NCBI RefSeq assembly: GCF_036199905.1
Contig: NZ_CP108109.1
Coordinates: 3,085,501-3,149,500 of the forward strand
Direction: 5' to 3'
Length of the DNA: 64,000 bases
Origin: Streptomyces sp. NBC_00223
Lineage (GTDB): Bacteria; Actinomycetota; Actinomycetes; Streptomycetales; Streptomycetaceae
Below the pieces are notes generated by a model. The model was not told where the DNA came from, ran no database searches, and saw nothing but the letters and a program-made list of their open reading frames with translations. Below, in pieces: positions 25,387 through 34,373 of the stretch. The number at the start of each line of letters is the position of its first letter. The stretch's first letter is position 1. Made by a program: the position numbers and the translations under genes.

Positions 25387-28365
25387 TCAGTTGGCGACGC
25401 TCCCCCGCCACGCGGGCAGCAGCTCGTCCAGCAGCGCTTCGACCCTCGGCGGCAGGCCGCGCGCCGGGCCGTTCACGGCGTCGCCGCGGGCGATCAGGGA
25501 CCGCGCCGCCGCTTCGAGCCGCGCGGGGTCGCCCGTGGCGTGCGCGGCCCGCAGGAGTTCGAGCCAGAGCCGTTCGTCCTGGGGCGACACGATCAGGCCC
25601 GTCTCCACCGCGGCGACGGCCGCCTTCGGCTTCGCCGCGTCCAGGTGCAGTCCGGACAGCGCCAGGGCGATCTCCGCCACCAGCACCGGGTGCTGTGCGT
25701 CCACGATCTCGTGGCTGAGCCAGCCGTAACGGCCGGGCGCCCGGTCCTCGAACAGCCGCCCGCGGGCCAGCGACAGCGCGTCGCTGAGCAGCCGCCGCCG
25801 CGCTACGGGGTCCGACGCGGCCCGTCCCTCCGTCGCCTCGTGGTGCAGCGTCTGGAGGACGTCCCAGTCGGAGACGACCGACGTGGCCAGCACGATCCGC
25901 CCGGTGTCGTCGAAGGACAGCCGCGCGGCGCCGCCCGGGTCGGTGCCGAGCCAGTCGCGGAGCCGTTCGACCAGCGCGTCGCGGACCTCCTCGGTCACGC
26001 CTCGCGGCCACAGCGCGGACGCCAGCACCCGCGGGTGCACGCCTTCGCGGTGCAGAAGCAGCAGGGCCAGGGCCTCGTGCAGCAGTTGGCTGCGCTCGGC
26101 CGCGGGCGCCTCGACGCCGACGACCTCGAACGGGCCGAGCAGCCGCGCGTACACCCCGGGTCGGCCCTGGTCGGTGAGGTCGACCAGGAAGGGCGGCGTG
26201 TCCGCGCCGGGGCCGTCCTCGCCGCCTGCCTCCGCGAACAGCCGCAGGACGGACCGGTACTGGGCCTCGGGCAGCAACTGTGCCTCCAGGTCGAGGCCGA
26301 GCAGCGGCGCGAGCAGCCGTCCCGCCGGGGTGACCTCCAGCTCCCAGGCGGAGCCCGGCAGATCGGCGCGGTCGGAGCCCACGAGGTAGCCGATGCCGAG
26401 CCGGCCCGCGTCCGCGGCGAGTTCGGCGAGGCGTTCGGCCTCCGCCTCGGTGGGTTCCGCGGCGAGCAGGACCAGGTGCGGGGCCCACTGGGTGTGCTGG
26501 GCGCGCCCGGTACGGCCGGTGAGGACGCTGTCCTGTCCGGCCGTCCGCAGGGCCCCGGCGCGCTGCGCGGTCTCCGCCGCCATGATCTCGATGACCGTGG
26601 GCACATCGGCCAGGTGCCGTACCCGGGCGGGCGCGAGGGCGGTGAGGTCCTCGGCGAAGCCGACCAGGGTGACGGTCATACGGTCCGACCATCCGTTGGT
26701 CGCCAGTTCGGCGGCGACGGAGGCGAGTACGGCCTCACGGTCGGCGCGGGCCCCGGCGAGCGAGACGATGCCGGGCACCGCTTCGAGGTTGAGCAGCAGC
26801 CGGGCGCCGTCGAGCGTGCCGAGCGCGACCAGACCCGGGTACGGGGCCGCCGCCGCCACGTCGTCGTCCTCACCGAGGTCGGTGCGGTCCAGCCGCCAGA
26901 ACGTCTGGTCCTGGCCGAGCTGCCAGGGCGCGGGCGGCTGGCCCTCCGGCCAGGCGAGCTGGAGATGCAGCGCGTCACCGGTGAGCCAGGCGGCGTAGAC
27001 GGTCGGGAGCTTGCGGCCCTCGCCGTCCAGCCGGGCGGACAGCGAGCGCAGCGCGCGGTCGAGGAACGCGACGGTCTCCGGCTCCGCGCCCACCCGCAGC
27101 GCGTCGGCGACATCGGCCTGCGGGCCGTTGGGGGTGCGCGGGGTGCGCAGGCCGCCCGCGGTGACGGACTGCCACAGGGCCGTACGGCGTCGGCGGCCGA
27201 GCGCGGCGAGCAGGCCGGCGGCCAGCAGCGGGGCTCCGATCAGCGCCTCCGACAGCCCGAAACCGAGCCCGGCGGAGGGCGCGGAGAAGACGGCGGCGCC
27301 GGAGGGGCCCTGGGACTCGTGGGCGGCGGGCGGCTGTTCGACCGGACTCGTGGTGGTCCGATGAGCACTGTCCCCTCCTCCCGAGCCGCCCGCTCCGCCA
27401 CCCTGCTCGGTGGTCACCGCGCTCTGCGACGCCGCGTGCGCGCCCTCCGCCACGGTGTCCTTGGCGCCGCCGTGCTCCGCGTACCGCTGCACGTCGGGCG
27501 CGGTGTGCGGGGCCGCGACCGGCATCTCGACCAGGTCGCCGCCGTGGGCGTCGGCGGGCATCTCCATCACCCAGCCGGGCCGGATGAGACTGGCCTGCGA
27601 CAGCCGCGAGCCGTCGGGCTGCACCCGGTCCTTGTTGAGCTGGTAGATCTCCTTGTAGCGGCGGCCGTCGCCGAGGTGCCGTTGCGCTATCTCCCACAGC
27701 GAGTCGTGGTGCCGGCCCTCGGGCGGCTGGATCCGGTAGAACTTCGTGTCCTGGTGGGCGACGGGTCCGAGCGGCTGCGCGGCCGCGGCGCCGTGCTCCC
27801 CGCCCTGCTGCTGCGGTACGGCCACGCTAGCCGCCCGCGCCTGGTACTGCTGACCGGGCGTCTGCTGGGCGGTCACGGCCACGCCGGGACGCGCCTGGCT
27901 CTCCACCTGCTGGTGCTGTCCGAGTTGGGCGAGCCCCGGCACCAGGCCCGCGGTGCTCACGCCGACCAGCAGCAGCGCGGCGACCAGCTGACGGGCCAGC
28001 AGCTGGCTGGGGCCCGAACCCGGCACCCGGCTCGGCATTCCGACGCCGGACACCGCCGCCTTGGCCTCCACCAGCACGCACGCCGTGAACTGCGCCCACG
28101 CCAGCCAGACCACGACGGCCAGCGTGTTGACGAACGTCTCACTGGTGATCGGCTGCCGCAGCAGCTCGGAGTCGAGGTGGTGCGGGAACGGCGACCCGAT
28201 GAAGTACAGCAGCGCGGCCGGTACGGCCACCACCAGCACGGCCAGCGCCAGAAACGCGCCGAGCGCACGGACGAAATCGCCGAACGTACGCCGCCTGCGC
28301 GGCGGACGGGCTGCCGCTCGACCTTGCTGCGCGGGGTGACGTCCCGTGGCGCTCGTACGTGCCAT
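25387..28365 (-). CDS. LysM and BTAD-domain membrane protein at the end of the Tad operon
   Basis: A 992-residue protein. Two to three membrane helices lie in residues ~30-145 (ALGAFLALAVLVVAVPAALL, FVNTLAVVVWLAWAQFTACV, LVAALLLVGVSTAGLVPGLA). A LysM-like domain follows (about 205-270, HDSLWEIAQRHLGDGRRYKE), then another helix (~370-390). The C-terminal ~250 residues resemble the bacterial transcriptional activation domain (BTAD) of SARP/AfsR proteins (LLLHREGVHPRVLASALWPR, GRLFEDRAPGRYGWLSHEI). No DNA-binding winged helix is clear. LysM suggests peptidoglycan contact. It starts at 28365 after GAGGAAG, 103 bp below the pseudopilin gene, and probably belongs to the pilus operon. Confidence 0.8.
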   Translation of the reverse strand: MARTSATGRHPAQQGRAAARPPRRRRTFGDFVRALGAFLALAVLVVAVPAALLYFIGSPFPHHLDSELLRQPITSETFVNTLAVVVWLAWAQFTACVLVEAKAAVSGVGMPSRVPGSGPSQLLARQLVAALLLVGVSTAGLVPGLAQLGQHQQVESQARPGVAVTAQQTPGQQYQARAASVAVPQQQGGEHGAAAAQPLGPVAHQDTKFYRIQPPEGRHHDSLWEIAQRHLGDGRRYKEIYQLNKDRVQPDGSRLSQASLIRPGWVMEMPADAHGGDLVEMPVAAPHTAPDVQRYAEHGGAKDTVAEGAHAASQSAVTTEQGGGAGGSGGGDSAHRTTTSPVEQPPAAHESQGPSGAAVFSAPSAGLGFGLSEALIGAPLLAAGLLAALGRRRRTALWQSVTAGGLRTPRTPNGPQADVADALRVGAEPETVAFLDRALRSLSARLDGEGRKLPTVYAAWLTGDALHLQLAWPEGQPPAPWQLGQDQTFWRLDRTDLGEDDDVAAAAPYPGLVALGTLDGARLLLNLEAVPGIVSLAGARADREAVLASVAAELATNGWSDRMTVTLVGFAEDLTALAPARVRHLADVPTVIEIMAAETAQRAGALRTAGQDSVLTGRTGRAQHTQWAPHLVLLAAEPTEAEAERLAELAADAGRLGIGYLVGSDRADLPGSAWELEVTPAGRLLAPLLGLDLEAQLLPEAQYRSVLRLFAEAGGEDGPGADTPPFLVDLTDQGRPGVYARLLGPFEVVGVEAPAAERSQLLHEALALLLLHREGVHPRVLASALWPRGVTEEVRDALVERLRDWLGTDPGGAARLSFDDTGRIVLATSVVSDWDVLQTLHHEATEGRAASDPVARRRLLSDALSLARGRLFEDRAPGRYGWLSHEIVDAQHPVLVAEIALALSGLHLDAAKPKAAVAAVETGLIVSPQDERLWLELLRAAHATGDPARLEAAARSLIARGDAVNGPARGLPPRVEALLDELLPAWRGSVAN

Positions 28366-28468
28366 GGCTGCTTCCTCTGCCTTCGGTGGTCTGCTGTGGC
28401 CTTCGGTGCGTGGCCTTTGGTGCTGTGGCCTTCGGTGCGGTGGAAGTGGGCGGTCTTCGGGGCCGGGG

Positions 28469-28954
28469 TCAGTTGCCGCTGATGGACGAGGCGGAGGCGG
28501 TGCCCTTCGCCAGCAGGTCCCCGTCGAAGAAGAAGCCGGTCATCATCGGCTGGTAGGTGAGCTGGACAGTGACATTGACCTGCTCGGCCGTCGAGTCGTG
28601 GCACTCCGAGGCTTCCACGTCCGCCTGGTCGAGGCCGGTCGTGGCGAGGAAGTGCCGGATGTCGTCGGTGCAGTTCTCGTAGTTGATGGGCGCGGTCCTG
28701 GTGGCTTCGGTCGCGTTGCGCAGGGCTTCGACGTCGATGTCCTGGGCGGCGTAACGGGCGGCCTGTTCGGCCAGGTCGGCGGCGCGCTCGCGCTTGGAGA
28801 TCGCCATACCGCCGTCCACGACGAAGGCGGCGAGCGCCATGAAGAGCAGCGCGAAGATCACGATGCCGATGGCGCCTGAGCCCCGGTCGAGGCGCGCCTC
28901 CCCACGAGCGCCGTGCGGCCGCGCCGGAGCCGGGCGCGGCGCGAGGCGGGTCAT
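28469..28954 (-). CDS. TadG/TadE-like pilus assembly pseudopilin
   Basis: A 161-residue protein with a basic N-terminus, one membrane helix (GSGAIGIVIFALLFMALAAF) and an extracellular domain with two cysteines (YENCTDDIRHF, VEASECHDST). The helix is preceded by DRGS and followed by VDGGMAISKRERAADLAEQA, which fits the TadG/Flp-associated (putative Flp pilus-assembly) family. Its ATG overlaps the stop of the upstream TadE-like gene (ATGA). Confidence 0.75.
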   Translation of the reverse strand: MTRLAPRPAPARPHGARGEARLDRGSGAIGIVIFALLFMALAAFVVDGGMAISKRERAADLAEQAARYAAQDIDVEALRNATEATRTAPINYENCTDDIRHFLATTGLDQADVEASECHDSTAEQVNVTVQLTYQPMMTGFFFDGDLLAKGTASASSISGN

Positions 28955-29499
28955 CCGGTCAGCCTCCGATACGGGTCCAGGGGGGAGGAGAACTCGCCCT
29001 TCATCGTGCTCTGGATACCGAGCCCGACCGCTTTGAGCCCCCGTACCCGGCAGGTGATCTGGACGGCGAAGATCCCTTGCTCCGGTGTCCAGCTGGTGCC
29101 CTCGGTGGTCATCCGAATCGTGTGGTCGAGGCAGATGCCGTGGAGATCCTGCCTCGCCGTGCTCATCGCCTGCCGCTGCGCGTCGGCCAGACTGCCCCGC
29201 AGCGAGCCGGCCCGCGCCGCGTCGCGGGCGGCGGCGTCGAGCGAGCCGCGGGCGTCCACCATCTGCCCGAAGGCGACCAGGACGAGGATGAAGAGGATCA
29301 TCACGGGGGCGAGGATCACCACCTCGATCGTGGAGATGCCCTGGTCACGGGAGTTGACGCCGAACCGGAAGCCGCTGCCCGTGCCGGTACGGGCGCCGGA
29401 GCCGGAGCCGGAGCCGTGACGAGTACCGGTGCCCGTGTCCGTGTCCGTGTCCGCCGCGCTCATACGTCTCAGGCGCGCGACCGCCGTTGCGATGATCAT
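28951..29499 (-). CDS. TadE-family pseudopilin with repeat-encoded linker
   Basis: A 182-residue protein. The TadE-like helix is GISTIEVVILAPVMILFILV (residues ~53-72), preceded by SRDQ and carrying the conserved Glu of pilin-like helices. It is followed by GQMVDARGSLDAAARDAARA. The first ~45 residues contain Asp-Thr, Gly-Thr and Gly-Ser repeats encoded by microsatellite-like DNA (29392-29455). The ATG at 29499 sits 8 nt after the previous stop, with GGGGAGTGAG as ribosome site. Confidence 0.78.
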   Translation of the reverse strand: MIIATAVARLRRMSAADTDTDTGTGTRHGSGSGSGARTGTGSGFRFGVNSRDQGISTIEVVILAPVMILFILVLVAFGQMVDARGSLDAAARDAARAGSLRGSLADAQRQAMSTARQDLHGICLDHTIRMTTEGTSWTPEQGIFAVQITCRVRGLKAVGLGIQSTMKGEFSSPLDPYRRLTG

Positions 29500-29506
29500 C
29501 GCGGGC

Positions 29507-29977
29507 TCACTCCCCGTCCGGTACGAAGCGCTCGACCGGCCCCCGCGACACTTCGTCCACCGTGAGGTCGAACCCGGGGATGATCGACGGCACACCGCCG
29601 GTGACCCGTACGCTCACCGTGTTCCCGGTGCGCCGCGGCTGGACGACCGGGTCGGTGAGCAGATTGCCGCCGAGCTGCGCGATGTAGCCGTTGGCCTTGA
29701 TCGTCGCCTTCGCCGCCCAGTCGTCGCTCTGCTCCGCCTGCTCCCGGGCCTCACGCGCCCCGGCGCGCGCGGCGGCCTGGGCGACATGGTCCGCGAAGTA
29801 GTACATCGCGAACTGGACCGTGGCGAAGATGACCCCGAAGAACAGCGGCGTGAGAAAGACGAACTCGATCGCGGTCATCCCGCGGTCGTCCGTCGCACGA
29901 CGGCCCACGCCGCTGTCGCCGTGGGCCGCGTCCAGCCGGCGGCGCAGGGCGCGGCGCAGCGCGTGGTCTGTCCTCAT
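29507..29977 (-). CDS. TadE-family pseudopilin
   Basis: A 156-residue protein with the TadE motif DRGMTAIEFVFLTPLFFGVI (residues ~31-50), followed by FADHVAQAAARAGAREAREQ. The remainder is a predicted extracellular beta-rich domain (TGNTVSVRVTGGVPSIIPGF). It is one of three minor-pilin-like genes in a row. The ATG at 29977 lies 20 bp below the Flp pilin stop. Confidence 0.78.
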   Translation of the reverse strand: MRTDHALRRALRRRLDAAHGDSGVGRRATDDRGMTAIEFVFLTPLFFGVIFATVQFAMYYFADHVAQAAARAGAREAREQAEQSDDWAAKATIKANGYIAQLGGNLLTDPVVQPRRTGNTVSVRVTGGVPSIIPGFDLTVDEVSRGPVERFVPDGE

Positions 29978-29997
29978 CCCCGTGGGTTCCGGTCTCC

Positions 29998-30243
29998 TCA
30001 GCAGTCGGTGGTCTTCGAGGCGTTCTGGATGCAGTTCTTGACGGTGTCCGTCTTGCTGTCGAGCGCGTTGCTGATGACGACACCGATCCCGGCGACGAGC
30101 GCGGCCACGATCGCCGAGATGATGACCCACTCGACCGCGGAGGCGCCCCTGCTGCGGGCCTCACCCCTGGTCCACTCGACGCGGTCCCTGACGAACGAGG
30201 CGACACGGTCGGTCGCCCTGCGGAAGACATTCGGACGGTTCAT
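29998..30243 (-). CDS. flp: Flp-type major pilin
   Basis: An 81-residue prepilin. A basic leader (RPNVFRRATDRVASFVRDRV) ends in RSRG, followed by the hydrophobic N-helix ASAVEWVIISAIVAALVAGI and a short mature tail with two cysteines (VKNCIQNASKTTDC). The G-x4-E-W arrangement matches the Flp prepilin peptidase site (usually E-Y). The ATG at 30243 follows AAAGGAC. A dedicated TadV peptidase is not seen in this window. Confidence 0.85.
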   Translation of the reverse strand: MNRPNVFRRATDRVASFVRDRVEWTRGEARSRGASAVEWVIISAIVAALVAGIGVVISNALDSKTDTVKNCIQNASKTTDC

Positions 30244-30295
30244 GGTCCAAGTCCTTTCGAGACTGGATGACGAGACGAGTGGCTGGTCAGGCTGG

Positions 30296-31201
30296 TCAGG
30301 CTTGGAACACCCGCATCGCCGCGGGAAAGAGCAGGAAGACAAGGAATCCCGCGCACAGCAGTAGCTGCGCCACGAGCATGGACTGGGAGTTCTCCCCCGC
30401 CGCTCCCTCGATCTCGGAGAGTTCGCGGTGGCGCATGGTCTCGGCGCGGGAGGCGAGCGATTCACGGATCTTGGCGCCGTCGTCGGCGACGAGGCCGAGG
30501 GTCACCGACAGGTCCTGGAGCTCCTCGATGCCCAGCTCGGCCCCCAGACGGCCGAGCGCGACCCACTGGCTGGTGCCGGTGATCCGGGCGTCGGACAGGC
30601 AGTTGCGGATACGGACCAGGGCCCAGCCGTCGCTGACGTCGGCCGCGGCCATCAGCGCCTCGGGCAGCCCGCGGCCTCCGGCCAGATTCATCGAGACCAG
30701 GTCCAGGTACGCGCCGATGACGCGCCGGAGATCCTTGCGTTTGGCGGCCGCGTCCCGCCGTACTTCGAGGTCGGGCAGGAAGAAGAACAGCCCGGCGAAG
30801 GCCAGCGCGAGCCAGACCGGGATGATCGGGCTCGATCCCATGCCGAGCTGCCAGATCACCGCGAAGATGAACGGGCCGAAGACCAGTCCGGTCGCCGACA
30901 GCATGATCTTGGTGGCGAGGAAGCCTTCCCAACTCCGTTCCAGAACCGCCAGGTCGGCGCGGAGCGAGCGCAGTTCCCAGCCCTGTTCGAGATAGAAGGC
31001 CGCGATGCGCCGGCCGAGGCGGCCGCGCAGGTCGGTGGCCCGGGGCGCGGGGCCGCTCATGGGTCCGGCGGCGCGCATGGCGTCGATCTGGGCGATGGTC
31101 GCGGCGGCGCTGCGCTTGCTGGGCATGAGCGCCCGGATCAGGGCGAAGACGCCGAGTCCGACGATCGCGCCGAGCACGCAGGTCAGCAGTATGGTGCTCA
31201 T
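30296..31201 (-). CDS. tadC: Tad pilus inner-membrane platform protein TadC
   Basis: A 301-residue type II secretion F-family membrane protein. Helices lie at the N-terminus (STILLTCVLGAIVGLGVFAL), in the middle (~95-140) and at the C-terminus (MLVAQLLLCAGFLVFLLFPA). The cytoplasmic F domain reads LDLVSMNLAGGRGLPEALMA. With TadB it forms the platform on which the TadA ATPase acts. Its ATG overlaps the TadB stop as ATGA. Confidence 0.85.
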   Translation of the reverse strand: MSTILLTCVLGAIVGLGVFALIRALMPSKRSAAATIAQIDAMRAAGPMSGPAPRATDLRGRLGRRIAAFYLEQGWELRSLRADLAVLERSWEGFLATKIMLSATGLVFGPFIFAVIWQLGMGSSPIIPVWLALAFAGLFFFLPDLEVRRDAAAKRKDLRRVIGAYLDLVSMNLAGGRGLPEALMAAADVSDGWALVRIRNCLSDARITGTSQWVALGRLGAELGIEELQDLSVTLGLVADDGAKIRESLASRAETMRHRELSEIEGAAGENSQSMLVAQLLLCAGFLVFLLFPAAMRVFQA

Positions 31202-32247
31202 CGCAGCCTCGCCTCCTGGGTGGGTACGGGGCCTTGCCCGGTACCCGGACCGTGGCCGCCCGGACCTTGGCTGCCCGGCGCGTGGCCGACCTGCGCATGA
31301 CCGGTCGGGACGTGACCGGTCGGGACGTGACCGGTCGGGACGAACTGCCCGGGCACGCCGTGGCGTTCGGCCGCGCGGCCGGGCGCGTGCACCAGGAAGC
31401 GGTCCGGCGTCTCCACCTTGGACAGATTGCGCAGCCACCAGAACCCGGCGCCGAACAGCAGGACCACGATGGTCAGGACGAGCTGGCCGACCAGCGTGCC
31501 GTAGGGCTTGACGAAGCTCCGGTTGAAGATCGCGAGCGCGAGGACCACCACCACGGACACCAGCACCACGATCTGGACGCTGCGCCGGGTGCTCGCCCGC
31601 TGGGCCATCACCCGCTGCCGCATGTCCACTTCCTCGCGGGCCGACTTGGCGAGCGCGCCGAGCACTTCGCGCAGCCCCGGTCCGCGCAGCCGGGCGTTGA
31701 GGATGAGGGCGGCGATGATGATGTCGGCGGACGCGTCGTCGATCTCGTCGGCGAGGTGCTGGAGCGCCTCCGGCAGCGGGGTACGGGACCGCAGTCGGTC
31801 GACGAGCGATTCCAGGTGGGTGCGCAGCGCCGGGGCGGCCGCCCGGGCGGAGGCCGGTATGGCCTGCTCAAGGCCGACGGCCCCGGCGATGGTGTCGCGC
31901 AGCGACTCGGTCCAGCCGGCGAGCGCCTCGACCCGCTTCATCGCGGCGCGTTCCTCCGCGGCGCCGCCGAAGAGCCGGTCCCAGGTGAAGACGAGGACGG
32001 CGGTGGCGAGGCCGAGGACCACCCAGCGGGTGAGGCCGAGGACGGCCAGGCCGATCACGATGGCCAGCGAGCCGCGCTGGGACAGGAACCGGATGAGCTC
32101 CGACGCCCGGTCGGCGGAGGACTGGCCGGCCTGGTCCGGCCGGGGCGCCCAGCCGCGCATCGCGACGACGAACAGCGCGACACCGCCGCCGACCGCCGCT
32201 CCGGCGAGCAAGCCGCAGAGCACGGACAGGGAGAAGATCCCGGTCAT
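31198..32247 (-). CDS. tadB: Tad pilus inner-membrane platform protein TadB
   Basis: A 349-residue F-family membrane protein paired with TadC. The F domain contains AGWTESLRDTIAGAVGLEQA and ILNARLRGPGLREVLGALAK. Four helices are evident (e.g. IVVLVSVVVVLALAIF, LVLTIVVLLFGAGFWWL). An odd C-terminal tail after residue ~290 carries three tandem VPTGH-type pentapeptides and Gly/His/Gln-rich sequence. The ATG at 32247 overlaps the TadA stop (TAATG). Confidence 0.85.
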   Translation of the reverse strand: MTGIFSLSVLCGLLAGAAVGGGVALFVVAMRGWAPRPDQAGQSSADRASELIRFLSQRGSLAIVIGLAVLGLTRWVVLGLATAVLVFTWDRLFGGAAEERAAMKRVEALAGWTESLRDTIAGAVGLEQAIPASARAAAPALRTHLESLVDRLRSRTPLPEALQHLADEIDDASADIIIAALILNARLRGPGLREVLGALAKSAREEVDMRQRVMAQRASTRRSVQIVVLVSVVVVLALAIFNRSFVKPYGTLVGQLVLTIVVLLFGAGFWWLRNLSKVETPDRFLVHAPGRAAERHGVPGQFVPTGHVPTGHVPTGHAQVGHAPGSQGPGGHGPGTGQGPVPTQEARLR

Positions 32248-33557
32248 TACCGCCACACCCCCGTGGGCTGGTAGCCGTGGGCGAGGAGTTCTTCGAGGCA
32301 GGAGATGGGGGCGTGCGGCATGGCCACGCCTTCCCGGCCCTCGGCGAAGACCTCGCTGGAAAGGACGCGGCCGTCCACGCCGTTGACCTCGCGGATGGAG
32401 GTGACCATACGGCGCAGGACGCCACCGCGCTGGAAGTCGTTGCGCCGCTGGACGAAGACGACGAAGTCGATGGCACCGGCCACCAGCATCTGGGACGCCT
32501 CGACGGGCAGCCGTTCCTGCGCCTGAAGGGCGTAGGTGGAGATGCGGTTGAAGACCTCGGCGGAGCTGTTGGCGTGGATGGTCGACAGTGAGCCGTCGTT
32601 ACCCTGGGACATCGCGTTGAGCATGGTGACGATCTCGTCGCCGAGCACCTCGCCGACGATGACCCGGGAGGGGTTCATACGCAGCGAGCGGCGGACGAGT
32701 GCGGCCATCGAGATGGCGCCCAGGCCCTCGGAGTTGGGCAGCCGCTCCTCGAACGCCACCACGTTGGGGTGCAGTTCGGGGAACTGGTCGAGGCCGAGCT
32801 CCAGGGCGCGTTCGACGGTGATGAGACGTTCGTGGGGCGGGATGACGTTGGCCAGCGCCCGCAGCAAGGTGGTCTTGCCGGCGTTGGTGGCGCCGGCGAT
32901 CATCACGTTCTTCCTGGCCAGGACCGTGGCCGACAGGAAGGAGGCCAGTTCGGGGCTGAGCGTGCAGTTGCCGACGAGGTCGGCGAGGAAGACCTTGCCG
33001 AGGCGGGCGCGCCGGATGGACAGCGCGGGCCGGCGGGTCACGTCCATGACGGCGGAGAGCCGGGAGCCGTCGGGGAGCCGCAGGTCGAGCTGCGGGTTGG
33101 CGGTGTCGAAGGGGCGCGAGGACAGACCGGAGTAGGCGCCGAGCACCTGGATCAGCTCGATGAGCTCCTCGTCGGACTCGGCGACCGGGTCGACCTGGAG
33201 TTCACGGCCGTCGGAGTAGCCGACGAAGACCTGGTCGCAGCCGTTGATGTCGATGTTCTCGACATCGGGGTCGTCGAGCAGCGGCTGGAGGCGGCCGACG
33301 CCGAAGAGCGCGGCGTGCACCGCGGACGCGTACGCCTCCTCCGACCGCGCGTCGGGCGGGGTGCGGCCGGCGGTGATCTCGGCGCGGGCGTAGTCCTCCA
33401 GGATCTGCGCGATGATCGCCCGCGCGAAGTGCCGTTCGTCCTCGGGGGACATGGCCAGGGTGCCGGTGGCCTGGTCGATCCGGCGCTGTTCGGCGATGCG
33501 GTCGCCCGCCTCCTGCCGGAAGCGCTTGACGAGCTGGTGGTCGACGACCTCGCTCAT
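32247..33557 (-). CDS. tadA: Tad pilus assembly ATPase (TadA/CpaF)
   Basis: A 436-residue secretion ATPase that drives Flp pilin polymerisation. Walker A is AGATNAGKTTLL (residues ~221-232). The Asp box, Walker B and His box are recognisable as RLITVERALELGLDQFPELH, MNPSRVIVGEVLGDEIVTML and GNDGSLSTIHANSSAEVFNR. The N-terminal domain (NIDINGCDQVFVGYSDGREL) is typical of CpaF. The ATG at 33557 overlaps the TadZ stop (ATGA); the open frame upstream is a shadow of tadZ. Confidence 0.92.
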   Translation of the reverse strand: MSEVVDHQLVKRFRQEAGDRIAEQRRIDQATGTLAMSPEDERHFARAIIAQILEDYARAEITAGRTPPDARSEEAYASAVHAALFGVGRLQPLLDDPDVENIDINGCDQVFVGYSDGRELQVDPVAESDEELIELIQVLGAYSGLSSRPFDTANPQLDLRLPDGSRLSAVMDVTRRPALSIRRARLGKVFLADLVGNCTLSPELASFLSATVLARKNVMIAGATNAGKTTLLRALANVIPPHERLITVERALELGLDQFPELHPNVVAFEERLPNSEGLGAISMAALVRRSLRMNPSRVIVGEVLGDEIVTMLNAMSQGNDGSLSTIHANSSAEVFNRISTYALQAQERLPVEASQMLVAGAIDFVVFVQRRNDFQRGGVLRRMVTSIREVNGVDGRVLSSEVFAEGREGVAMPHAPISCLEELLAHGYQPTGVWR

Positions 33558-34354
33558 CGCAGGACCCCGTACCGCTGCGGTACGTCGGCGGTGATCTGAC
33601 GGGCGGAACGGATCAGCAGCGACTTGTCCAGCCGGCCGCGGCGGCGGCCGCTGAGCATCTCGGCGCCGGCCGGGTCGTGGGCGAGGGTGCCGACCACCCG
33701 GGCGGAGATCTGCGAGGCGACCAGCATTTCGTTGACCTGCGAGGTGATCCGGGCGCTGTGGCCGGGGTCGGCGATGAGCAGAATGCCGATCGGCGGGTGG
33801 CCGAGCGCGGCGGCGCCGCGCTGCGATCCGTGCAGCTTGGCGGACAGGGCGCCGGCCCTGTCCCTGACGCGGGCGAGGTGTTCGGGCTCGGTACGGGAGA
33901 CCAGCAGCACGAGGGCGGCGTGCGGGAAGAGTTCGAGCGTGGCCGAGTCGGGCCCGATGCGGCCGCAGTCGGCGACCACGTCGGCCGCGCCGTTGGGCGA
34001 CTCGGCGAGCGTGGCGAACGCCTGACCGAGCATCGGCCACAGCCCGGCGAGTCCGGCGGCCTGCTCGGCGCCGCCGAGGCCGACCAGGACATCGAGGCCG
34101 CCGGCCAACGGCTGCGAGTGGTCCCACAGTTGCTCGGCCGCCAGGCCGTGGCGGGCGGTCGCGGCGAGCGAGAGCAGTCCGGTGTTGGGGTTGAGCATGC
34201 CGCCGTGCGCCCCGGCGGAGCGGTAGACCAGGTCGCCGCCCGCCAGGTCGGTCTCGGCCAGCAGGACCCGCCGGGGCCAGACCGCGGCGAGCGCGACAGC
34301 CGCCGTGGTGACGCCTGGTGACCCCTTGTCGGCGGCGATTGCGATCAGTGCCAT
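33554..34354 (-). CDS. tadZ: TadZ/CpaE-like MinD-family localisation ATPase
   Basis: A 266-residue ParA/MinD-type protein thought to place the pilus machinery. The N-terminus IAIAADKGSPGVTTAAVALA is a deviant Walker A, and ADVVADCGRIGPDSATLELF corresponds to the Walker B/switch area. The lysine expected just before Thr in the P-loop is replaced (GVTT instead of GKTT), although the deviant-motif Lys (DKGSPG) is kept, as often seen in CpaE/TadZ of actinobacteria. The ATG at 34354 follows GCGAGGACGTC. It is the second gene of the operon. Confidence 0.78.
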   Translation of the reverse strand: MALIAIAADKGSPGVTTAAVALAAVWPRRVLLAETDLAGGDLVYRSAGAHGGMLNPNTGLLSLAATARHGLAAEQLWDHSQPLAGGLDVLVGLGGAEQAAGLAGLWPMLGQAFATLAESPNGAADVVADCGRIGPDSATLELFPHAALVLLVSRTEPEHLARVRDRAGALSAKLHGSQRGAAALGHPPIGILLIADPGHSARITSQVNEMLVASQISARVVGTLAHDPAGAEMLSGRRRGRLDKSLLIRSARQITADVPQRYGVLR

Positions 34355-34373
34355 GACGTCCTCGCCCGCTCGC

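Noticed and set aside
25174..28482. 1102-codon plus-strand open frame opposite the LysM-BTAD gene
   Set aside because: Translation is rich in Arg, Gln, Gly and Val with no domain; it is a GC-bias shadow of the real minus-strand gene.
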